The notes under the pieces: generated by a model
Databases searched by the model: none
What the model was told of the DNA's origin: nothing
Seen by the model: only the letters and a program-made list of their open reading frames with translations
Made by a program: the position numbers and the translations under genes
NCBI RefSeq assembly: GCF_016125575.1
Contig: NZ_WGLM01000007.1
Span: 62,001-126,000 of the forward strand
DNA: 64,000 nt
DNA from: Limimaricola sp.
Lineage (GTDB): Bacteria; Pseudomonadota; Alphaproteobacteria; Rhodobacterales; Rhodobacteraceae
Direction: 5' to 3'
Part shown: positions 26,067 through 34,825 of the stretch, piece by piece
How the letters are laid out: each line of letters starts with the position of its first letter
How positions within the stretch are numbered: the stretch's first letter is position 1

Positions 26067-26540
26067 ATGTCCCTTCAGACGCCGACACAACTGCCGCTTC
26101 GCCTGCGCCGCGGGGCCAAGACCACCGCGCGGACGCAGTTCGCCGCGCTGTGCTTTCGCGTGGTCGCCGACAGCGCGCAGATCTGCCTTGTCACCAGCCG
26201 CGGCACCGGGCGCTGGGTCCTGCCCAAGGGCTGGCCGATGCACAAGCAGACCCCGGCCGAGGCCGCCGCGACCGAAGCCTGGGAAGAGGCCGGGCTGACC
26301 GGCGACGCGATCGACCTTTGCCTTGGTGTCTATTCTTACATCAAGCCGCGCGACCGCAGCCGCACGCCCGTCATCGCGCTGGTCTATCCCGTCCACGTCA
26401 CGGCCGTGCATACCGAGTGGCCCGAGCAGCACCAGCGCAAGCGCAAGTGGTTCCCGATCGACCAGGCCGCCGCCAGGCTGGCCGAGCCGGAATTGCGCCA
26501 GATCGTTGCCACCTTCGATCCGCGCATCCTTGGCCGCTGA
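26067..26540 (+). CDS. Nudix hydrolase (DIPP-like)
   Basis: 157 aa. The Nudix box is G-x5-E-x7-REUxEExGU-like: GWPMHKQTPAEAAATEAWEE followed by AGLTGDA, with VLPKG before it, as in diphosphoinositol-polyphosphate/diadenosine hydrolases. The start ATG at 26067 lies 84 bases from the divergent peroxidase start. Predicted to cleave a nucleoside- or phosphate-linked diphosphate; substrate unknown. Confidence 0.87.
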   Translation: MSLQTPTQLPLRLRRGAKTTARTQFAALCFRVVADSAQICLVTSRGTGRWVLPKGWPMHKQTPAEAAATEAWEEAGLTGDAIDLCLGVYSYIKPRDRSRTPVIALVYPVHVTAVHTEWPEQHQRKRKWFPIDQAAARLAEPELRQIVATFDPRILGR

Positions 26541-26605
26541 CCCTTTCCGGGGCGGGCCGCCTGCCCTATGTTCCCTGCACAGGCAAGGAAAACCGACGCG
26601 ACATC

Positions 26606-27025
26606 ATGATCCGCTACGCTCTGAAATGTGACCGCGACCACCGCTTCGACAGCTGGTTCGCCTCCGCCGATGCTTATGACGGGCTTTCGCGGGCCGGGCA
26701 GCTTGCCTGCGCGGTCTGTGGCTCCGGCAAGGTCGAGAAGGCCGTGATGGCCCCCTCCGTGGCCCCCGAGACAGCCCCGCAAAGGCCGCTGTCGGCCCCC
26801 GCCAGCCCTGCCGAACAGGCGCTCGCCGAGTTGCGCCGCCGGGTCGAGGCCGAGGCTGATTACGTCGGCGACAGCTTTGTCACCGAGGCCCGCGCCATTG
26901 CCGGTGGTGACGCACCCGACCGCCCGATCTGGGGCGAGGCACGGGCCGACGAGGCCCGGGCGCTTGCGGCCGAAGGCATTCCCGTGGCGCCCCTGCCCTT
27001 CACCCCGCGCCGCCGTAGCAACTGA
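26606..27025 (+). CDS. DUF1178 family protein
   Basis: 139 aa. The N-terminus MIRYALKCDRDHRFDSWF, a zinc-ribbon-like pair of cysteines (CAVCGSGKVEKAVMAP) and the C-terminal PIWGEARADEARALAAEGIP are hallmarks of the DUF1178 family, widespread in alphaproteobacteria and of unknown function. It sits between the Nudix gene and the SDR gene in one direction, with short spacers. Confidence 0.88.
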   Translation: MIRYALKCDRDHRFDSWFASADAYDGLSRAGQLACAVCGSGKVEKAVMAPSVAPETAPQRPLSAPASPAEQALAELRRRVEAEADYVGDSFVTEARAIAGGDAPDRPIWGEARADEARALAAEGIPVAPLPFTPRRRSN

Positions 27026-27036
27026 AAGGCTCTCCC

Positions 27037-27687
27037 ATGACAACGCTTATCACCGGCGCCAGCCGCGGCGTGGGCCGCGCGCTTGTCGATCACCTGACAG
27101 CCGCGGGCGAGACGGTGATCGGCACCTGCCGCACCGCGCCCGCCGCGGGCTGGCTCGCCCTCGATGTCACAGACCCCGATAGCATCGCCGCGATGGGTCG
27201 GGCGATGGAAGGCCGCCCGCTCGACCTGCTGGTCTGCAATGCGGGCATTTACCTCGAAAAGGGCCAGCGGCTGGAGGACGGCTTTCCGTCCGCGATGTGG
27301 GCACAGACCTTTGCCACCAACGTCACCGGCGTCTTTGGCACCATTCAGGCGCTGCTGCCCAACCTGCGCGCGAGCCAAGGCGCAAAGATCGCCATCATCT
27401 CCTCGCAGATGGCCTCCGACACCCACGCGCCCGGCGGCAGCTATATCTACCGCGCTTCCAAGGCCGCCGCGCTGAACCTTGGCCGCAACCTCGCCGCCGA
27501 TCTGGCGCGCGAGGGGATCAGCGTCGGCATCTACCACCCCGGCTGGGTGCAGACCGACATGGGCGGCCGCAGCGCCGACATCACCCCGGCCGAGGCCGCG
27601 CGCGGCCTTGCCGCCCGCTTTGCCGCACTGTCGCCCGCCACGACCGGGTGTTTCGAAACCTGGGACGGCCGCCCCCACCCGTTCTGA
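27037..27687 (+). CDS. Short-chain dehydrogenase/reductase
   Basis: 216 aa. The cofactor motif TGASRGVG (residues 6-13), the NAG triad VCNAGIYLE and the catalytic YIYRASKAA (Tyr-x3-Lys) with a preceding Ser are intact. It is shorter than many SDRs, as in the csgA-like/sniffer group. Starts 11 bases after DUF1178, so likely the last gene of that operon. Substrate unknown. Confidence 0.87.
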   Translation: MTTLITGASRGVGRALVDHLTAAGETVIGTCRTAPAAGWLALDVTDPDSIAAMGRAMEGRPLDLLVCNAGIYLEKGQRLEDGFPSAMWAQTFATNVTGVFGTIQALLPNLRASQGAKIAIISSQMASDTHAPGGSYIYRASKAAALNLGRNLAADLAREGISVGIYHPGWVQTDMGGRSADITPAEAARGLAARFAALSPATTGCFETWDGRPHPF

Positions 27688-27694
27688 CGCCCCC

Positions 27695-27759
27695 GCTTCT
27701 TCTGGCCCCAAATACCTCCGGGGGAGTCCGCGCCAGCGGACGGGGGCAGCGCCCCCTGA
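27695..27759 (+). repeat. Dispersed intergenic repeat, copy 1
   Basis: TTCTTCTGGCCCCAAATACC followed by TCCGGGGGAG, related to the two other copies in this window. It continues into two small stems (TCCGC/GCGGA at 27727-27740 and GGGGGC/GCCCCC at 27742-27756). Placed right after the SDR stop. Confidence 0.6.
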
Positions 27760-27933
27760 ACAGCCCGGATATTGCGATTGACCCAGTGCGTCACGGAAAA
27801 TACAATAATTTCAAATACCTGAAGATATACCCGCATGGGACCGGCGGCACGCCTGCCGCACGTCGCCGCAAGGCACATTGCCCTTGCCCGGCAACCCGCA
27901 TATGAGAAGCGCCGATTCTTGCCGGGACACCCC

Positions 27934-29172
27934 ATGCCTACCCTCGTGATGAAATTCGGCGGCACCTCCGTCGCCAACATCGACCGGATCGCCCGCGCAG
28001 CCAAGCGCGTGGGGCTGGAGGTCGCCAAGGGCTACGACGTGATCGTCATCGTCTCGGCGATGTCGGGCAAGACCAACGAATTGGTGGGCTGGGTCGACGA
28101 AACCTCGCCCCTTTACGACGCACGCGAGTATGACGCGGTGGTGTCGTCGGGCGAGAACGTCACGGCCGGGCTGATGGCGCTGCGGCTGCAGGAAATGGAT
28201 ATCCCGGCGCGCAGCTGGCAGGGCTGGCAGGTGCCGCTGAAGACCAACAGCGCCCATGGCGCCGCGCGGATCGAGGAGATCCCGACCGAGAACATCAACC
28301 GCAAGTTCGCCGAAGGCATGAAGGTGGCCGTCGTCGCGGGCTTCCAGGGGATCAGCCCCGAGGGCCGGATCACCACGCTGGGCCGTGGCGGGTCGGATAC
28401 CACCGCGGTGGCCTTTGCCGCGGCCTTTGGCGCGGAGCGGTGCGACATCTATACGGATGTCGACGGCGTCTATACCACTGACCCGCGGATCTGCGACAAG
28501 GCGCGCAAGCTCGACAAGATCGCCTTCGAGGAAATGCTGGAACTGGCGTCGCTGGGCGCCAAGGTGCTGCAGACCCGCTCGGTCGAGCTGGCGATGCGCT
28601 ACAAGGTGCGCCTGCGGGTGCTGTCGTCATTCGAGGAACCGTCGGACACGGCCGGCACGCTGGTCTGCGACGAGGAGGATATCATGGAAAGCAATGCCGT
28701 GGCCGGGGTGGCCTATTCGCGCGAAGAGGCAAAAGTGACGTTGCTGGCAGTGGCCGACCGCCCCGGCATCGCCGCCGCCATCTTTGGTCCGCTGGCCGAG
28801 GCCGGCGTCAACGTCGACATGATCGTGCAGAACATCGCCGAGGACGGCCGCACCGACATGACATTCTCATGCCCGGTCAACGAGTGGATCCGCGCCGAGA
28901 AGGCCGTGAAAGAGGCCGCGGCGTCGGGCGCGATCTCGTTTCAGGATCTCGTGGTTGACCACGACGTGGCGAAGGTTTCGGTCGTCGGTATCGGGATGCG
29001 CAGCCATGCGGGCGTCGCGGCGCAGATGTTCAGGGCGCTGGCCACCGAGGGGATCAACATCAAGGTCATCACCACGTCCGAGATCAAGATTTCCGTGCTG
29101 ATCGACCGCAAGTACATGGAACTGGCCGTGCAGGCGCTGCACGACGCCTTCGACCTCGACAAGGCCGCCTAG
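27934..29172 (+). CDS. lysC: Aspartate kinase
   Basis: 412 aa, the length of alphaproteobacterial LysC. KFGGTSVANIDRIARAA at the N-terminus, GRGGSDTTAVAFAAAFGAE and the DVDGVYTTDPR loop define the amino-acid kinase domain; two ACT domains follow (LAVADRPGIAAAIFGPLAEA, VVGIGMRSHAGVAAQMFRAL) for lysine/threonine feedback. Catalyses the first step of the lysine-threonine-methionine pathway. Converges on the LysR gene with a four-base overlap. Confidence 0.96.
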   Translation: MPTLVMKFGGTSVANIDRIARAAKRVGLEVAKGYDVIVIVSAMSGKTNELVGWVDETSPLYDAREYDAVVSSGENVTAGLMALRLQEMDIPARSWQGWQVPLKTNSAHGAARIEEIPTENINRKFAEGMKVAVVAGFQGISPEGRITTLGRGGSDTTAVAFAAAFGAERCDIYTDVDGVYTTDPRICDKARKLDKIAFEEMLELASLGAKVLQTRSVELAMRYKVRLRVLSSFEEPSDTAGTLVCDEEDIMESNAVAGVAYSREEAKVTLLAVADRPGIAAAIFGPLAEAGVNVDMIVQNIAEDGRTDMTFSCPVNEWIRAEKAVKEAAASGAISFQDLVVDHDVAKVSVVGIGMRSHAGVAAQMFRALATEGINIKVITTSEIKISVLIDRKYMELAVQALHDAFDLDKAA

Positions 29173-30101
29173 GCCAGCGGTACGCCCAAGACCGCCGGTA
29201 CCTCGGCGGCAAACCGTCTGCTTTCCGCGACGATCCAGTCGCGAAACGCCCGCATCGGCCTGTTCAGGCTGCGCCGCGCCGGCCAGACCAGCCGATACCT
29301 GTAAGAGGACTGGATCACGTATTCAGGCCCAAGAGGCGCGACAAGGTTGCCGCTGAGCAAATCGTTGTAGCATTCGGTCAGCCCACAGATCACAAGGCCA
29401 CTCCCGCCGATGGCAACCCGAAATCCGCCAGTTTGCTGCAGCGGGCCCGGACTGTCACACCGCAGCCCGTGCCGGTCGATGATTGCGCTCCAGCCAATCC
29501 ATTCCGGATCGGTCGTTACCTCGTAAAGCTGGAACAGCGGCACGCCCGTCAAATCTCTGGTCCGGGGCGACAGACCAAACCGCTCGGCGACAGCGGGCGT
29601 GCAGACAGGGAAATAGGCGCTGCCATGCAGGTTTTCGGCCGCGAAGTCGTGCCCGGCCTCGCGCGAAAACCGTATCGCCATGTCGATATCGCCCTTTGCC
29701 AGATCGACAAGCGCGACGCTGATCTCGTAGCTGACCTCGATACGGGGATAGCGCTGGTGAAAGGCCGGCATCCGCTGGGCCAGCCAGTCGTCCAGCATGA
29801 AATGCGACATCGTCACCTTCAGCCGATCGGTGCCGGCGGCCGGCCGCAATTCGCCCAGCACCTCCTCGATCTGGCCAAACCCCTCGGTCAGCCGGGCCGC
29901 CACGGCCAATGCGACCGCGGTAGGCCTGACCCCTTGCGGCAACCGCTCGAACAACTTGACGCCGAGGAACTCTTCAAGGCCCCGGATCTGCTGGCCAATC
30001 GCGGCAACGGTTACACCCAACTCCGCCGCAGCGGCGGTGAATGTGCCGTTGCGCAGGGTCGCTTCCAGCGCGCGCAGGGCGTTGAGGTGCGAAAGCTTCA
30101 T
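29169..30101 (-). CDS. LysR-family transcriptional regulator (GcvA-like)
   Basis: 310 aa. N-terminal winged helix LSHLNALRALEATLRNGTFT, AAELGVTVAAIGQQIRGLEE, followed by a periplasmic-binding-like effector domain. The ATG at 30101 matches the conserved start of the family. It is divergent from the DUF4242 gene and the two share a 104-base region with palindromes, so it probably controls that gene and itself. Confidence 0.92.
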   Translation of the reverse strand: MKLSHLNALRALEATLRNGTFTAAAAELGVTVAAIGQQIRGLEEFLGVKLFERLPQGVRPTAVALAVAARLTEGFGQIEEVLGELRPAAGTDRLKVTMSHFMLDDWLAQRMPAFHQRYPRIEVSYEISVALVDLAKGDIDMAIRFSREAGHDFAAENLHGSAYFPVCTPAVAERFGLSPRTRDLTGVPLFQLYEVTTDPEWIGWSAIIDRHGLRCDSPGPLQQTGGFRVAIGGSGLVICGLTECYNDLLSGNLVAPLGPEYVIQSSYRYRLVWPARRSLNRPMRAFRDWIVAESRRFAAEVPAVLGVPLA

Positions 30102-30128
30102 CGCACGACTATAGCAGAGCTTTAGTCC

Positions 30129-30170
30129 CCGGAAGAAAAACTGAGATGACCTTCCGGCCATCGCGATGGC
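30129..30170. promoter_or_regulatory. Palindromes in the LysR/DUF4242 intergenic region
   Basis: Two elements: arms CCGGAAG (30129-30135) and CTTCCGG (30151-30157) 15 bases apart, and an immediately adjoining perfect 14-bp palindrome GCCATCGCGATGGC (30157-30170). Their place between divergent start codons makes them candidate binding sites for the LysR protein. Confidence 0.5.
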
Positions 30171-30205
30171 AGCCTTGGGTGCATCCAACCCGAAAGGACA
30201 TCCCC

Positions 30206-30484
30206 ATGACCCTGAAGAAATACGTCATCGAACGCGATGTTGTCGGTATCGGCGCGATGAGCGCCGACGAACTGTGCTCCGCTGCGGCCACATCCAACGC
30301 CGCGTTGGCGGAGCTGGGCCCAAAAGTGCAGTGGAGCCATTCCTACGTCGCGGGCGACAAGACCTTCTGCATCTATTTCGCCGAAGACGAGGATGCGATC
30401 CGCGAACATGCCCGGATCAGTGGTTTTCCGGCCAATGTCATCACCGAGATCCAGACGATCATCGACCCGACGACAGCAAACTGA
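30206..30484 (+). CDS. DUF4242 family protein
   Basis: 92 aa. KYVIERDVVGIGAMSADELC at the N-terminus, VQWSHSYVAGDKTFCIYFAE and DAIREHARISGFPANVITEI identify the DUF4242 (nickel-binding-like ferredoxin-fold) family of small proteins. ATG 30206 follows GAAAGGACA. No pathway neighbour tells its role; the divergent LysR regulator probably controls it. Confidence 0.85.
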   Translation: MTLKKYVIERDVVGIGAMSADELCSAAATSNAALAELGPKVQWSHSYVAGDKTFCIYFAEDEDAIREHARISGFPANVITEIQTIIDPTTAN

Positions 30485-30526
30485 CCCTGCGGCGAGACCT
30501 CTCCCAGGGTTTGCGGCCGCCTTCGG

Positions 30527-31192
30527 TCAGCCGGTCGAGCGCAAGCTGCGCGCCAGCCCGTCCAGAAGCAGGTCGAGGCCAAACGTGAAATCCTGCAGAC
30601 CGTCATGGCGCCCCGCTGCCACCTCCGCGGCCAGCGCGCGCAGCGTCGGAAAGACGTCTGCCGGTATCAGGTGCAGGTTTTCGCGCGCGGCGCGGGCATA
30701 ATCTGCCGGATCGAAGGGAAAGTTCAGCCGCTGCAGCGTGAAGCCGTGGATGTGACTGTCCATTGCATTCCATGCGTGATCGGCCTGCGGCAGGCTGAAA
30801 CCTGCCGCCACCAGCGCCGCCAGCGTGCGCTCGACATAGGCCAGCACGTGCGGCCCGCTATGCGGCAGTGACAGCCAGACTTGCGAGGCCCACGGATGCG
30901 CGATCAGCATGGCATAGGTCGCCAGACCCCGCGCACGCATGCCTGCCACCCAGTCACGCCCGCCCGGCGGCCAGTCGATGGTGCCCACCACGTGGTCGAG
31001 CATGCCCATCAACAGGTCGTCCTTGTTGTCGACGTGATTGTAAAGCGACATCGCCTCGACCCCCAGCGCGCGGGCCAGACGCCGCATCGACAATGCGTCG
31101 ATGCCTTCCGCATCGGCCACGGCAACGGCACCTTCAAGGACCCGCGCGCGCGTCAGTGGCGCGCGCTTGCCCGACTGTTTTTCTGTGGTCAT
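30527..31192 (-). CDS. TetR-family regulator
   Basis: 221 aa. Helix-turn-helix at residues 15-60 (LTRARVLEGAVAVADAEGID, MRRLARALGVEAMSLYNHVD) of TetR type; the C-terminal part resembles the TetR_C_1 ligand domain (HPWASQVWLSLPHSGPHVLA, DSHIHGFTLQRLNFP). Divergent from the NmrA-like gene, with two matching palindromes in between, so it is likely an autoregulated repressor of that oxidoreductase. Confidence 0.92.
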   Translation of the reverse strand: MTTEKQSGKRAPLTRARVLEGAVAVADAEGIDALSMRRLARALGVEAMSLYNHVDNKDDLLMGMLDHVVGTIDWPPGGRDWVAGMRARGLATYAMLIAHPWASQVWLSLPHSGPHVLAYVERTLAALVAAGFSLPQADHAWNAMDSHIHGFTLQRLNFPFDPADYARAARENLHLIPADVFPTLRALAAEVAAGRHDGLQDFTFGLDLLLDGLARSLRSTG

Positions 31193-31214
31193 GCCCGATT
31201 CTCCTCTTGCTATA

Positions 31215-31259
31215 CTTACAATGTAAGTTTAAGGAACGGCAAGAACCTTACACTGTAAG
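31215..31259. promoter_or_regulatory. Twin TetR operator palindromes
   Basis: Two 13-bp palindromes CTTACAATGTAAG (31215-31227) and CTTACACTGTAAG (31247-31259), identical except for the central base, 32 bases centre to centre, i.e. about three helical turns. They lie between the divergent TetR and NmrA-like genes. Copy 2 is 22 bases before the NmrA-like ATG and would cover its promoter. Confidence 0.85.
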
Positions 31260-31281
31260 CATTGTTGAACTGGAGATATTC

Positions 31282-31980
31282 ATGAAAAAGATCTGCATCG
31301 TCGGCATTTCCGGCAAACTGGGCCAATACTTGACCGAACACGCGCTGGCGCGCGGCTACGAAGTGCGCGGCGTCTGCCGCCCCGAAAGCGTGGACAAGCT
31401 GGCGCGCTTTGGCGACCGCATCACCGTCTTTCCCGGCAAGACCAACGACCGCGCGGTGATCGCCGAAGCGGTCAAGGGCTGCGATGGCGTGCTGGTGGTG
31501 CTGGCCCCCTGGGGGGTGCAGCGCTATGCCTCCGGCACCGCGCAGGCGGTGATGGATTTCGCCGAACCCGGCGCACGATTGGTGTTTTCGTGCGGCTGGC
31601 ACATCAGCCTTGACGGCAAGGATGTCTATTCGCTGAAGCTGCGGCTGATCGTGGGGCTTTTCGGGCCCATCGCGCGTCTGCTGCGCTTTGCCGAACTGGA
31701 CGACCAGGTGCGCGCGACCGACCTGATCTTTCAGTCGGACAAGGACTGGACCGTGGTACGCGGCAGCAATCTGGAAGAAGGCGAAAGCGAGGGCCTGCCG
31801 GTTTGGGCAGAGCATGTGGGCGACCCTGTTTTGGCCAGCAACCTTACCCGGCGGACCGACTTTGCGCTATTCATGGTCGCGGCGCTGACCAACGACAGCC
31901 TGATCGGAAAGGCACCGGCCATCGTCAGTCGCGCCGCGCCCTCCGCACAAGCGGCGCAAGAACAGGCAGTTGCGGCCTGA
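31282..31980 (+). CDS. NAD(P)-binding NmrA/SDR-like protein
   Basis: 232 aa with a Rossmann start KKICIVGISGKLGQYLTEHA (GxxGxxG-like VGISGKLG) and an atypical SDR body with no Tyr-x3-Lys, as in NmrA/YwnB-type NAD(P)-binding proteins. GGAG precedes the ATG by 7 bases. The divergent TetR repressor and the twin operators upstream indicate ligand-induced expression, perhaps in response to quinone-like or xenobiotic compounds (inference). The C-terminal tail is Ala/Gln rich. Confidence 0.8.
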   Translation: MKKICIVGISGKLGQYLTEHALARGYEVRGVCRPESVDKLARFGDRITVFPGKTNDRAVIAEAVKGCDGVLVVLAPWGVQRYASGTAQAVMDFAEPGARLVFSCGWHISLDGKDVYSLKLRLIVGLFGPIARLLRFAELDDQVRATDLIFQSDKDWTVVRGSNLEEGESEGLPVWAEHVGDPVLASNLTRRTDFALFMVAALTNDSLIGKAPAIVSRAAPSAQAAQEQAVAA

Positions 31981-32074
31981 CCTGCAAGGCAGGACTCCGC
32001 CGACTTGCCATTGACCCTCCCCAAGCGTCGCCAACTCCCCTATAGCAGGGGTTAGGGGACGACGGGGAGCCGGC

Positions 32075-34318
32075 ATGGCCGATCGGATCGAAAGCGACAG
32101 CCGCAAGCTCTTGGGCCGGCTGCGCGATGCACTGGCCGAGGACAGTGCGGGACAGGCGCGCCTCAACAGGATCGTCGGGCTGATCGCAGACTCGATGCAG
32201 ACAGAGGTCTGCTCGATCTACCTCTTCCGCGATACCGAGACGCTGGAACTCTGCGCCACTGAAGGTTTGCAGGCCGAGGCCGTGCACCAGACGAGGATGC
32301 GGCTGGGCGAGGGCCTTGTTGGCCGCGTGGCCCGCGCCAAGACCGTCACCAACACCGCTGACGCGCCGGGCGAAAAGGGCTTTCGCTACATGCCTGAAAC
32401 GGGCGAGGAACGTTATTCCTCGTTCTGCGGCGTCCCGATCCAGCGGCTGGGCGACGTACTGGGCGTGCTGGTTGTCCAGTCAAAGGCAGCGCGGCTTTTC
32501 AGCGCCGACGAGGTCTATGCGCTGGAAGTGGTCGCCATGGTGCTGGCCGAGATGACAGAGCTTGGCGCCTTCGTGGGCGAAGGCGCGGCGCTGTCGGCGC
32601 GGCACAAGCGGCCTGTGATGTTCCGCGGCACTATCGGGCAGGAGGGTGCCGTCGAGGGCCGGGTTTACCTGCATGAGCCCCGCGTAACCGTCACCAACCC
32701 GATCTCGGACGATCCCGAGGCCGAGGTTGCCCGCCTGCGCGCGGCGGTCGATACGCTGCGCGTGTCGGTCGACCAGATGCTCAGCGACGCCCATGAGGGC
32801 GGTGCCGATCAGGTGCAGGTGCTGGAAGCCTACCGGATGTTCGCCAATTCGCGCAGTTGGATCCGACGGATGGAAGAGGACATTGCCAGCGGCTTGTCCG
32901 CCGAGGCAGCCGTCGAAAAGGAACAGTCGCTGGCGCGAACCCGCATGGGCCAGTCCGAAGATGCCTATCTGCGCGACCGCCTGCATGACCTTGACGACCT
33001 GTCGAACCGCCTTCTGCGTATCCTGACGGGGCAAGGTGCCGATACTGGCGCGGCGATGCCGGAAAACCCGGTACTGATCGCCCGCAACATCGGGCCCGGC
33101 GAGTTGCTGGAATACGGCAAGACGCTGAAGGGGATCGTCCTCGAAGAGGGCTCGGTCGGCAGTCATGCCGCCATCGTCGCGCGGGCCTGGGCCATTCCGC
33201 TGGTGATCAACGCCAAAGGCATCCTGACTGAGGCGCTGAACGGTGATCCGATCCTTGTCGATGGCGAACAGGGCATCGTCCACCTGCGACCGGATGACAA
33301 CGTCGCCTCGGCGTTCCGCGACAAGATCGCGATGCTGGCCAAGGCGCAGGAACGCTACGCCTCGGTGCGCGACCTGCCCGCCGAAGCGCGCTGCGGCACC
33401 ACGATCAGCCTGCACATGAACGCAGGGCTGATGGCCGACCTGCCATCGCTGAAAGGGTCCGGGGCCGAGGGCGTAGGCCTTTTCCGCACAGAGCTGCAAT
33501 TCCTGATCCGCAACCAGATGCCCCGGCGCAGCGAGCTGTCGGCGCTCTATGCTCGCGTGATGAATGCCGCCGATGGCAAGCGCGTAGCCTTTCGCACGCT
33601 CGACATCGGCTCGGACAAGGTGCTGCCCTACATGAAGCCCAACGACGAGCCGAACCCCGCAATGGGCTGGCGCGCGATCCGCGTGGGCCTCGACAAGCCC
33701 GGCGTGCTGCGAATGCAGTTGCAGGCGCTGCTGCGCGCCGCCGCCGGGCGGCCGCTGGCGGTGATGTTTCCCTTCATCGCGCAATTGGACGAGTTCCGCG
33801 CGGCCCGCGCCGAGATGGACAAGGCGCTGGAACGCGAGGAAATCCTTGGCCACCCCCTGCCCGAAAAGCTGGAGGTCGGCGCGATGCTGGAAACGCCCGG
33901 CATGGCCTTTGCCCCCGATGCCTTCTTCGAGGAAACCGATTTCGTCTCGATCGGCGGCAATGACTTGAAACAGTTCTTCTTCGCAGCCGACCGCGAGAAC
34001 GAGCGGGTACGGCGGCGCTACGACACGCTGAACGTCAGCTTCCTCGCCTTCATCGAGCAGATCGTCGCGCGTTGCGCTGCCATGGGCACGCCGCTGTCGT
34101 TCTGCGGCGAGGATGCGGGCCGACCGGTCGAGGCGGTCACCTTGGCGGCCATCGGGCTGCGCAGCCTGTCGATGCGCCCCGCCTCCGTCGGCCCGGTCAA
34201 AAGCCTGATCCGCCGGGTGGACATCACCGAGGCCAAGGCGGTGATTGATGCCGCCCGCGACCGGGGCGAGCAATCGGTCCGCGGCGCGATGATGGATTAC
34301 CTGTCGCGGCTGGGCTGA
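32075..34318 (+). CDS. ptsP: Phosphoenolpyruvate-protein phosphotransferase, nitrogen PTS (EI-Ntr)
   Basis: 747 aa. An N-terminal GAF domain (about 20-165; SMQTEVCSIYLFRDTETLEL) distinguishes it from housekeeping EI. The phosphohistidine loop GSVGSHAAIVARAWAIPLV gives His364, and the PEP-binding barrel follows (GVGLFRTELQFL, FRTLDIGSDKVLPY, VSIGGNDLKQFF) with the catalytic Cys in LSFCGEDAG. It starts the PtsP-NPr-EIIA-Ntr relay. The usual lysC neighbourhood is 3 kb upstream, as in many alphaproteobacteria. Confidence 0.96.
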   Translation: MADRIESDSRKLLGRLRDALAEDSAGQARLNRIVGLIADSMQTEVCSIYLFRDTETLELCATEGLQAEAVHQTRMRLGEGLVGRVARAKTVTNTADAPGEKGFRYMPETGEERYSSFCGVPIQRLGDVLGVLVVQSKAARLFSADEVYALEVVAMVLAEMTELGAFVGEGAALSARHKRPVMFRGTIGQEGAVEGRVYLHEPRVTVTNPISDDPEAEVARLRAAVDTLRVSVDQMLSDAHEGGADQVQVLEAYRMFANSRSWIRRMEEDIASGLSAEAAVEKEQSLARTRMGQSEDAYLRDRLHDLDDLSNRLLRILTGQGADTGAAMPENPVLIARNIGPGELLEYGKTLKGIVLEEGSVGSHAAIVARAWAIPLVINAKGILTEALNGDPILVDGEQGIVHLRPDDNVASAFRDKIAMLAKAQERYASVRDLPAEARCGTTISLHMNAGLMADLPSLKGSGAEGVGLFRTELQFLIRNQMPRRSELSALYARVMNAADGKRVAFRTLDIGSDKVLPYMKPNDEPNPAMGWRAIRVGLDKPGVLRMQLQALLRAAAGRPLAVMFPFIAQLDEFRAARAEMDKALEREEILGHPLPEKLEVGAMLETPGMAFAPDAFFEETDFVSIGGNDLKQFFFAADRENERVRRRYDTLNVSFLAFIEQIVARCAAMGTPLSFCGEDAGRPVEAVTLAAIGLRSLSMRPASVGPVKSLIRRVDITEAKAVIDAARDRGEQSVRGAMMDYLSRLG

Positions 34319-34332
34319 GGATCCGAACCATG

Positions 34333-34390
34333 TCCATGCATCTGTGTATGGAGATCATGCAAATCCTGGCAATATACATACCAGATTGCA
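34333..34390. promoter_or_regulatory. Inverted repeats upstream of the DUF4260 gene
   Basis: An 8-bp arm pair TCCATGCA/TGTATGGA (34333-34352, one mismatch) and a second imperfect pair TGCAAATCCTGG/CCAGATTGCA (34358-34390) in an AT-rich leader. Candidate operators; no regulator gene adjoins. Confidence 0.4.
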
Positions 34391-34441
34391 TAACCTAATC
34401 TCTGTTTCATCGGCCCGCCCTGGGGCCAAGGGAGACAGACG

Positions 34442-34825
34442 ATGACCGACCTTTCGACCCCTCGTCCCTGTGCCGCGACCGGCCAGCCGCTGCTTTACCT
34501 GCGGACCGAAGGTTCGGTTGTTCTGGCCGGGTGCGTTGTTGCCTATGGCCAGTTGGACTACAGCTGGCTGCTGTTCTTCGTGCTGTTCCTTCTGCCGGAC
34601 CTGTCGATGCTGGGCTACCTGCGCGATCCGCGCACCGGCGCCGCCCTCTACAACATCGGGCATACCTATCTGGTCACGCTGGGTGTTGTCGCGCTCGGCA
34701 TCGGCCTCGGCTGGCCGCTGATCACCGCCATAGGCCTGATCTGGACCGCGCATGTCGGATTTGACCGGGCGCTGGGCTACGGCCTGAAATACCCGCAGGC
34801 GTTCAAGTCGACCCACCTGATGTAA
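34442..34825 (+). CDS. DUF4260 membrane protein
   Basis: 127 aa with three to four spans. LLYLRTEGSVVLAGCVVAYG, FLLPDLSMLGYL, NIGHTYLVTL and the C-terminal HVGFDRALGYGLKYPQAFKS are the conserved features of the DUF4260 family (unknown function). ATG 34442 follows AGGGAGACAGACG. The 3' end overlaps the convergent EcsC gene by 23 bases. Confidence 0.85.
   Translation: MTDLSTPRPCAATGQPLLYLRTEGSVVLAGCVVAYGQLDYSWLLFFVLFLLPDLSMLGYLRDPRTGAALYNIGHTYLVTLGVVALGIGLGWPLITAIGLIWTAHVGFDRALGYGLKYPQAFKSTHLM

Noticed and set aside
32480-34273. 597-residue minus-strand open frame opposite ptsP
   Set aside because: Antisense shadow of a conserved gene; composition is not protein-like.
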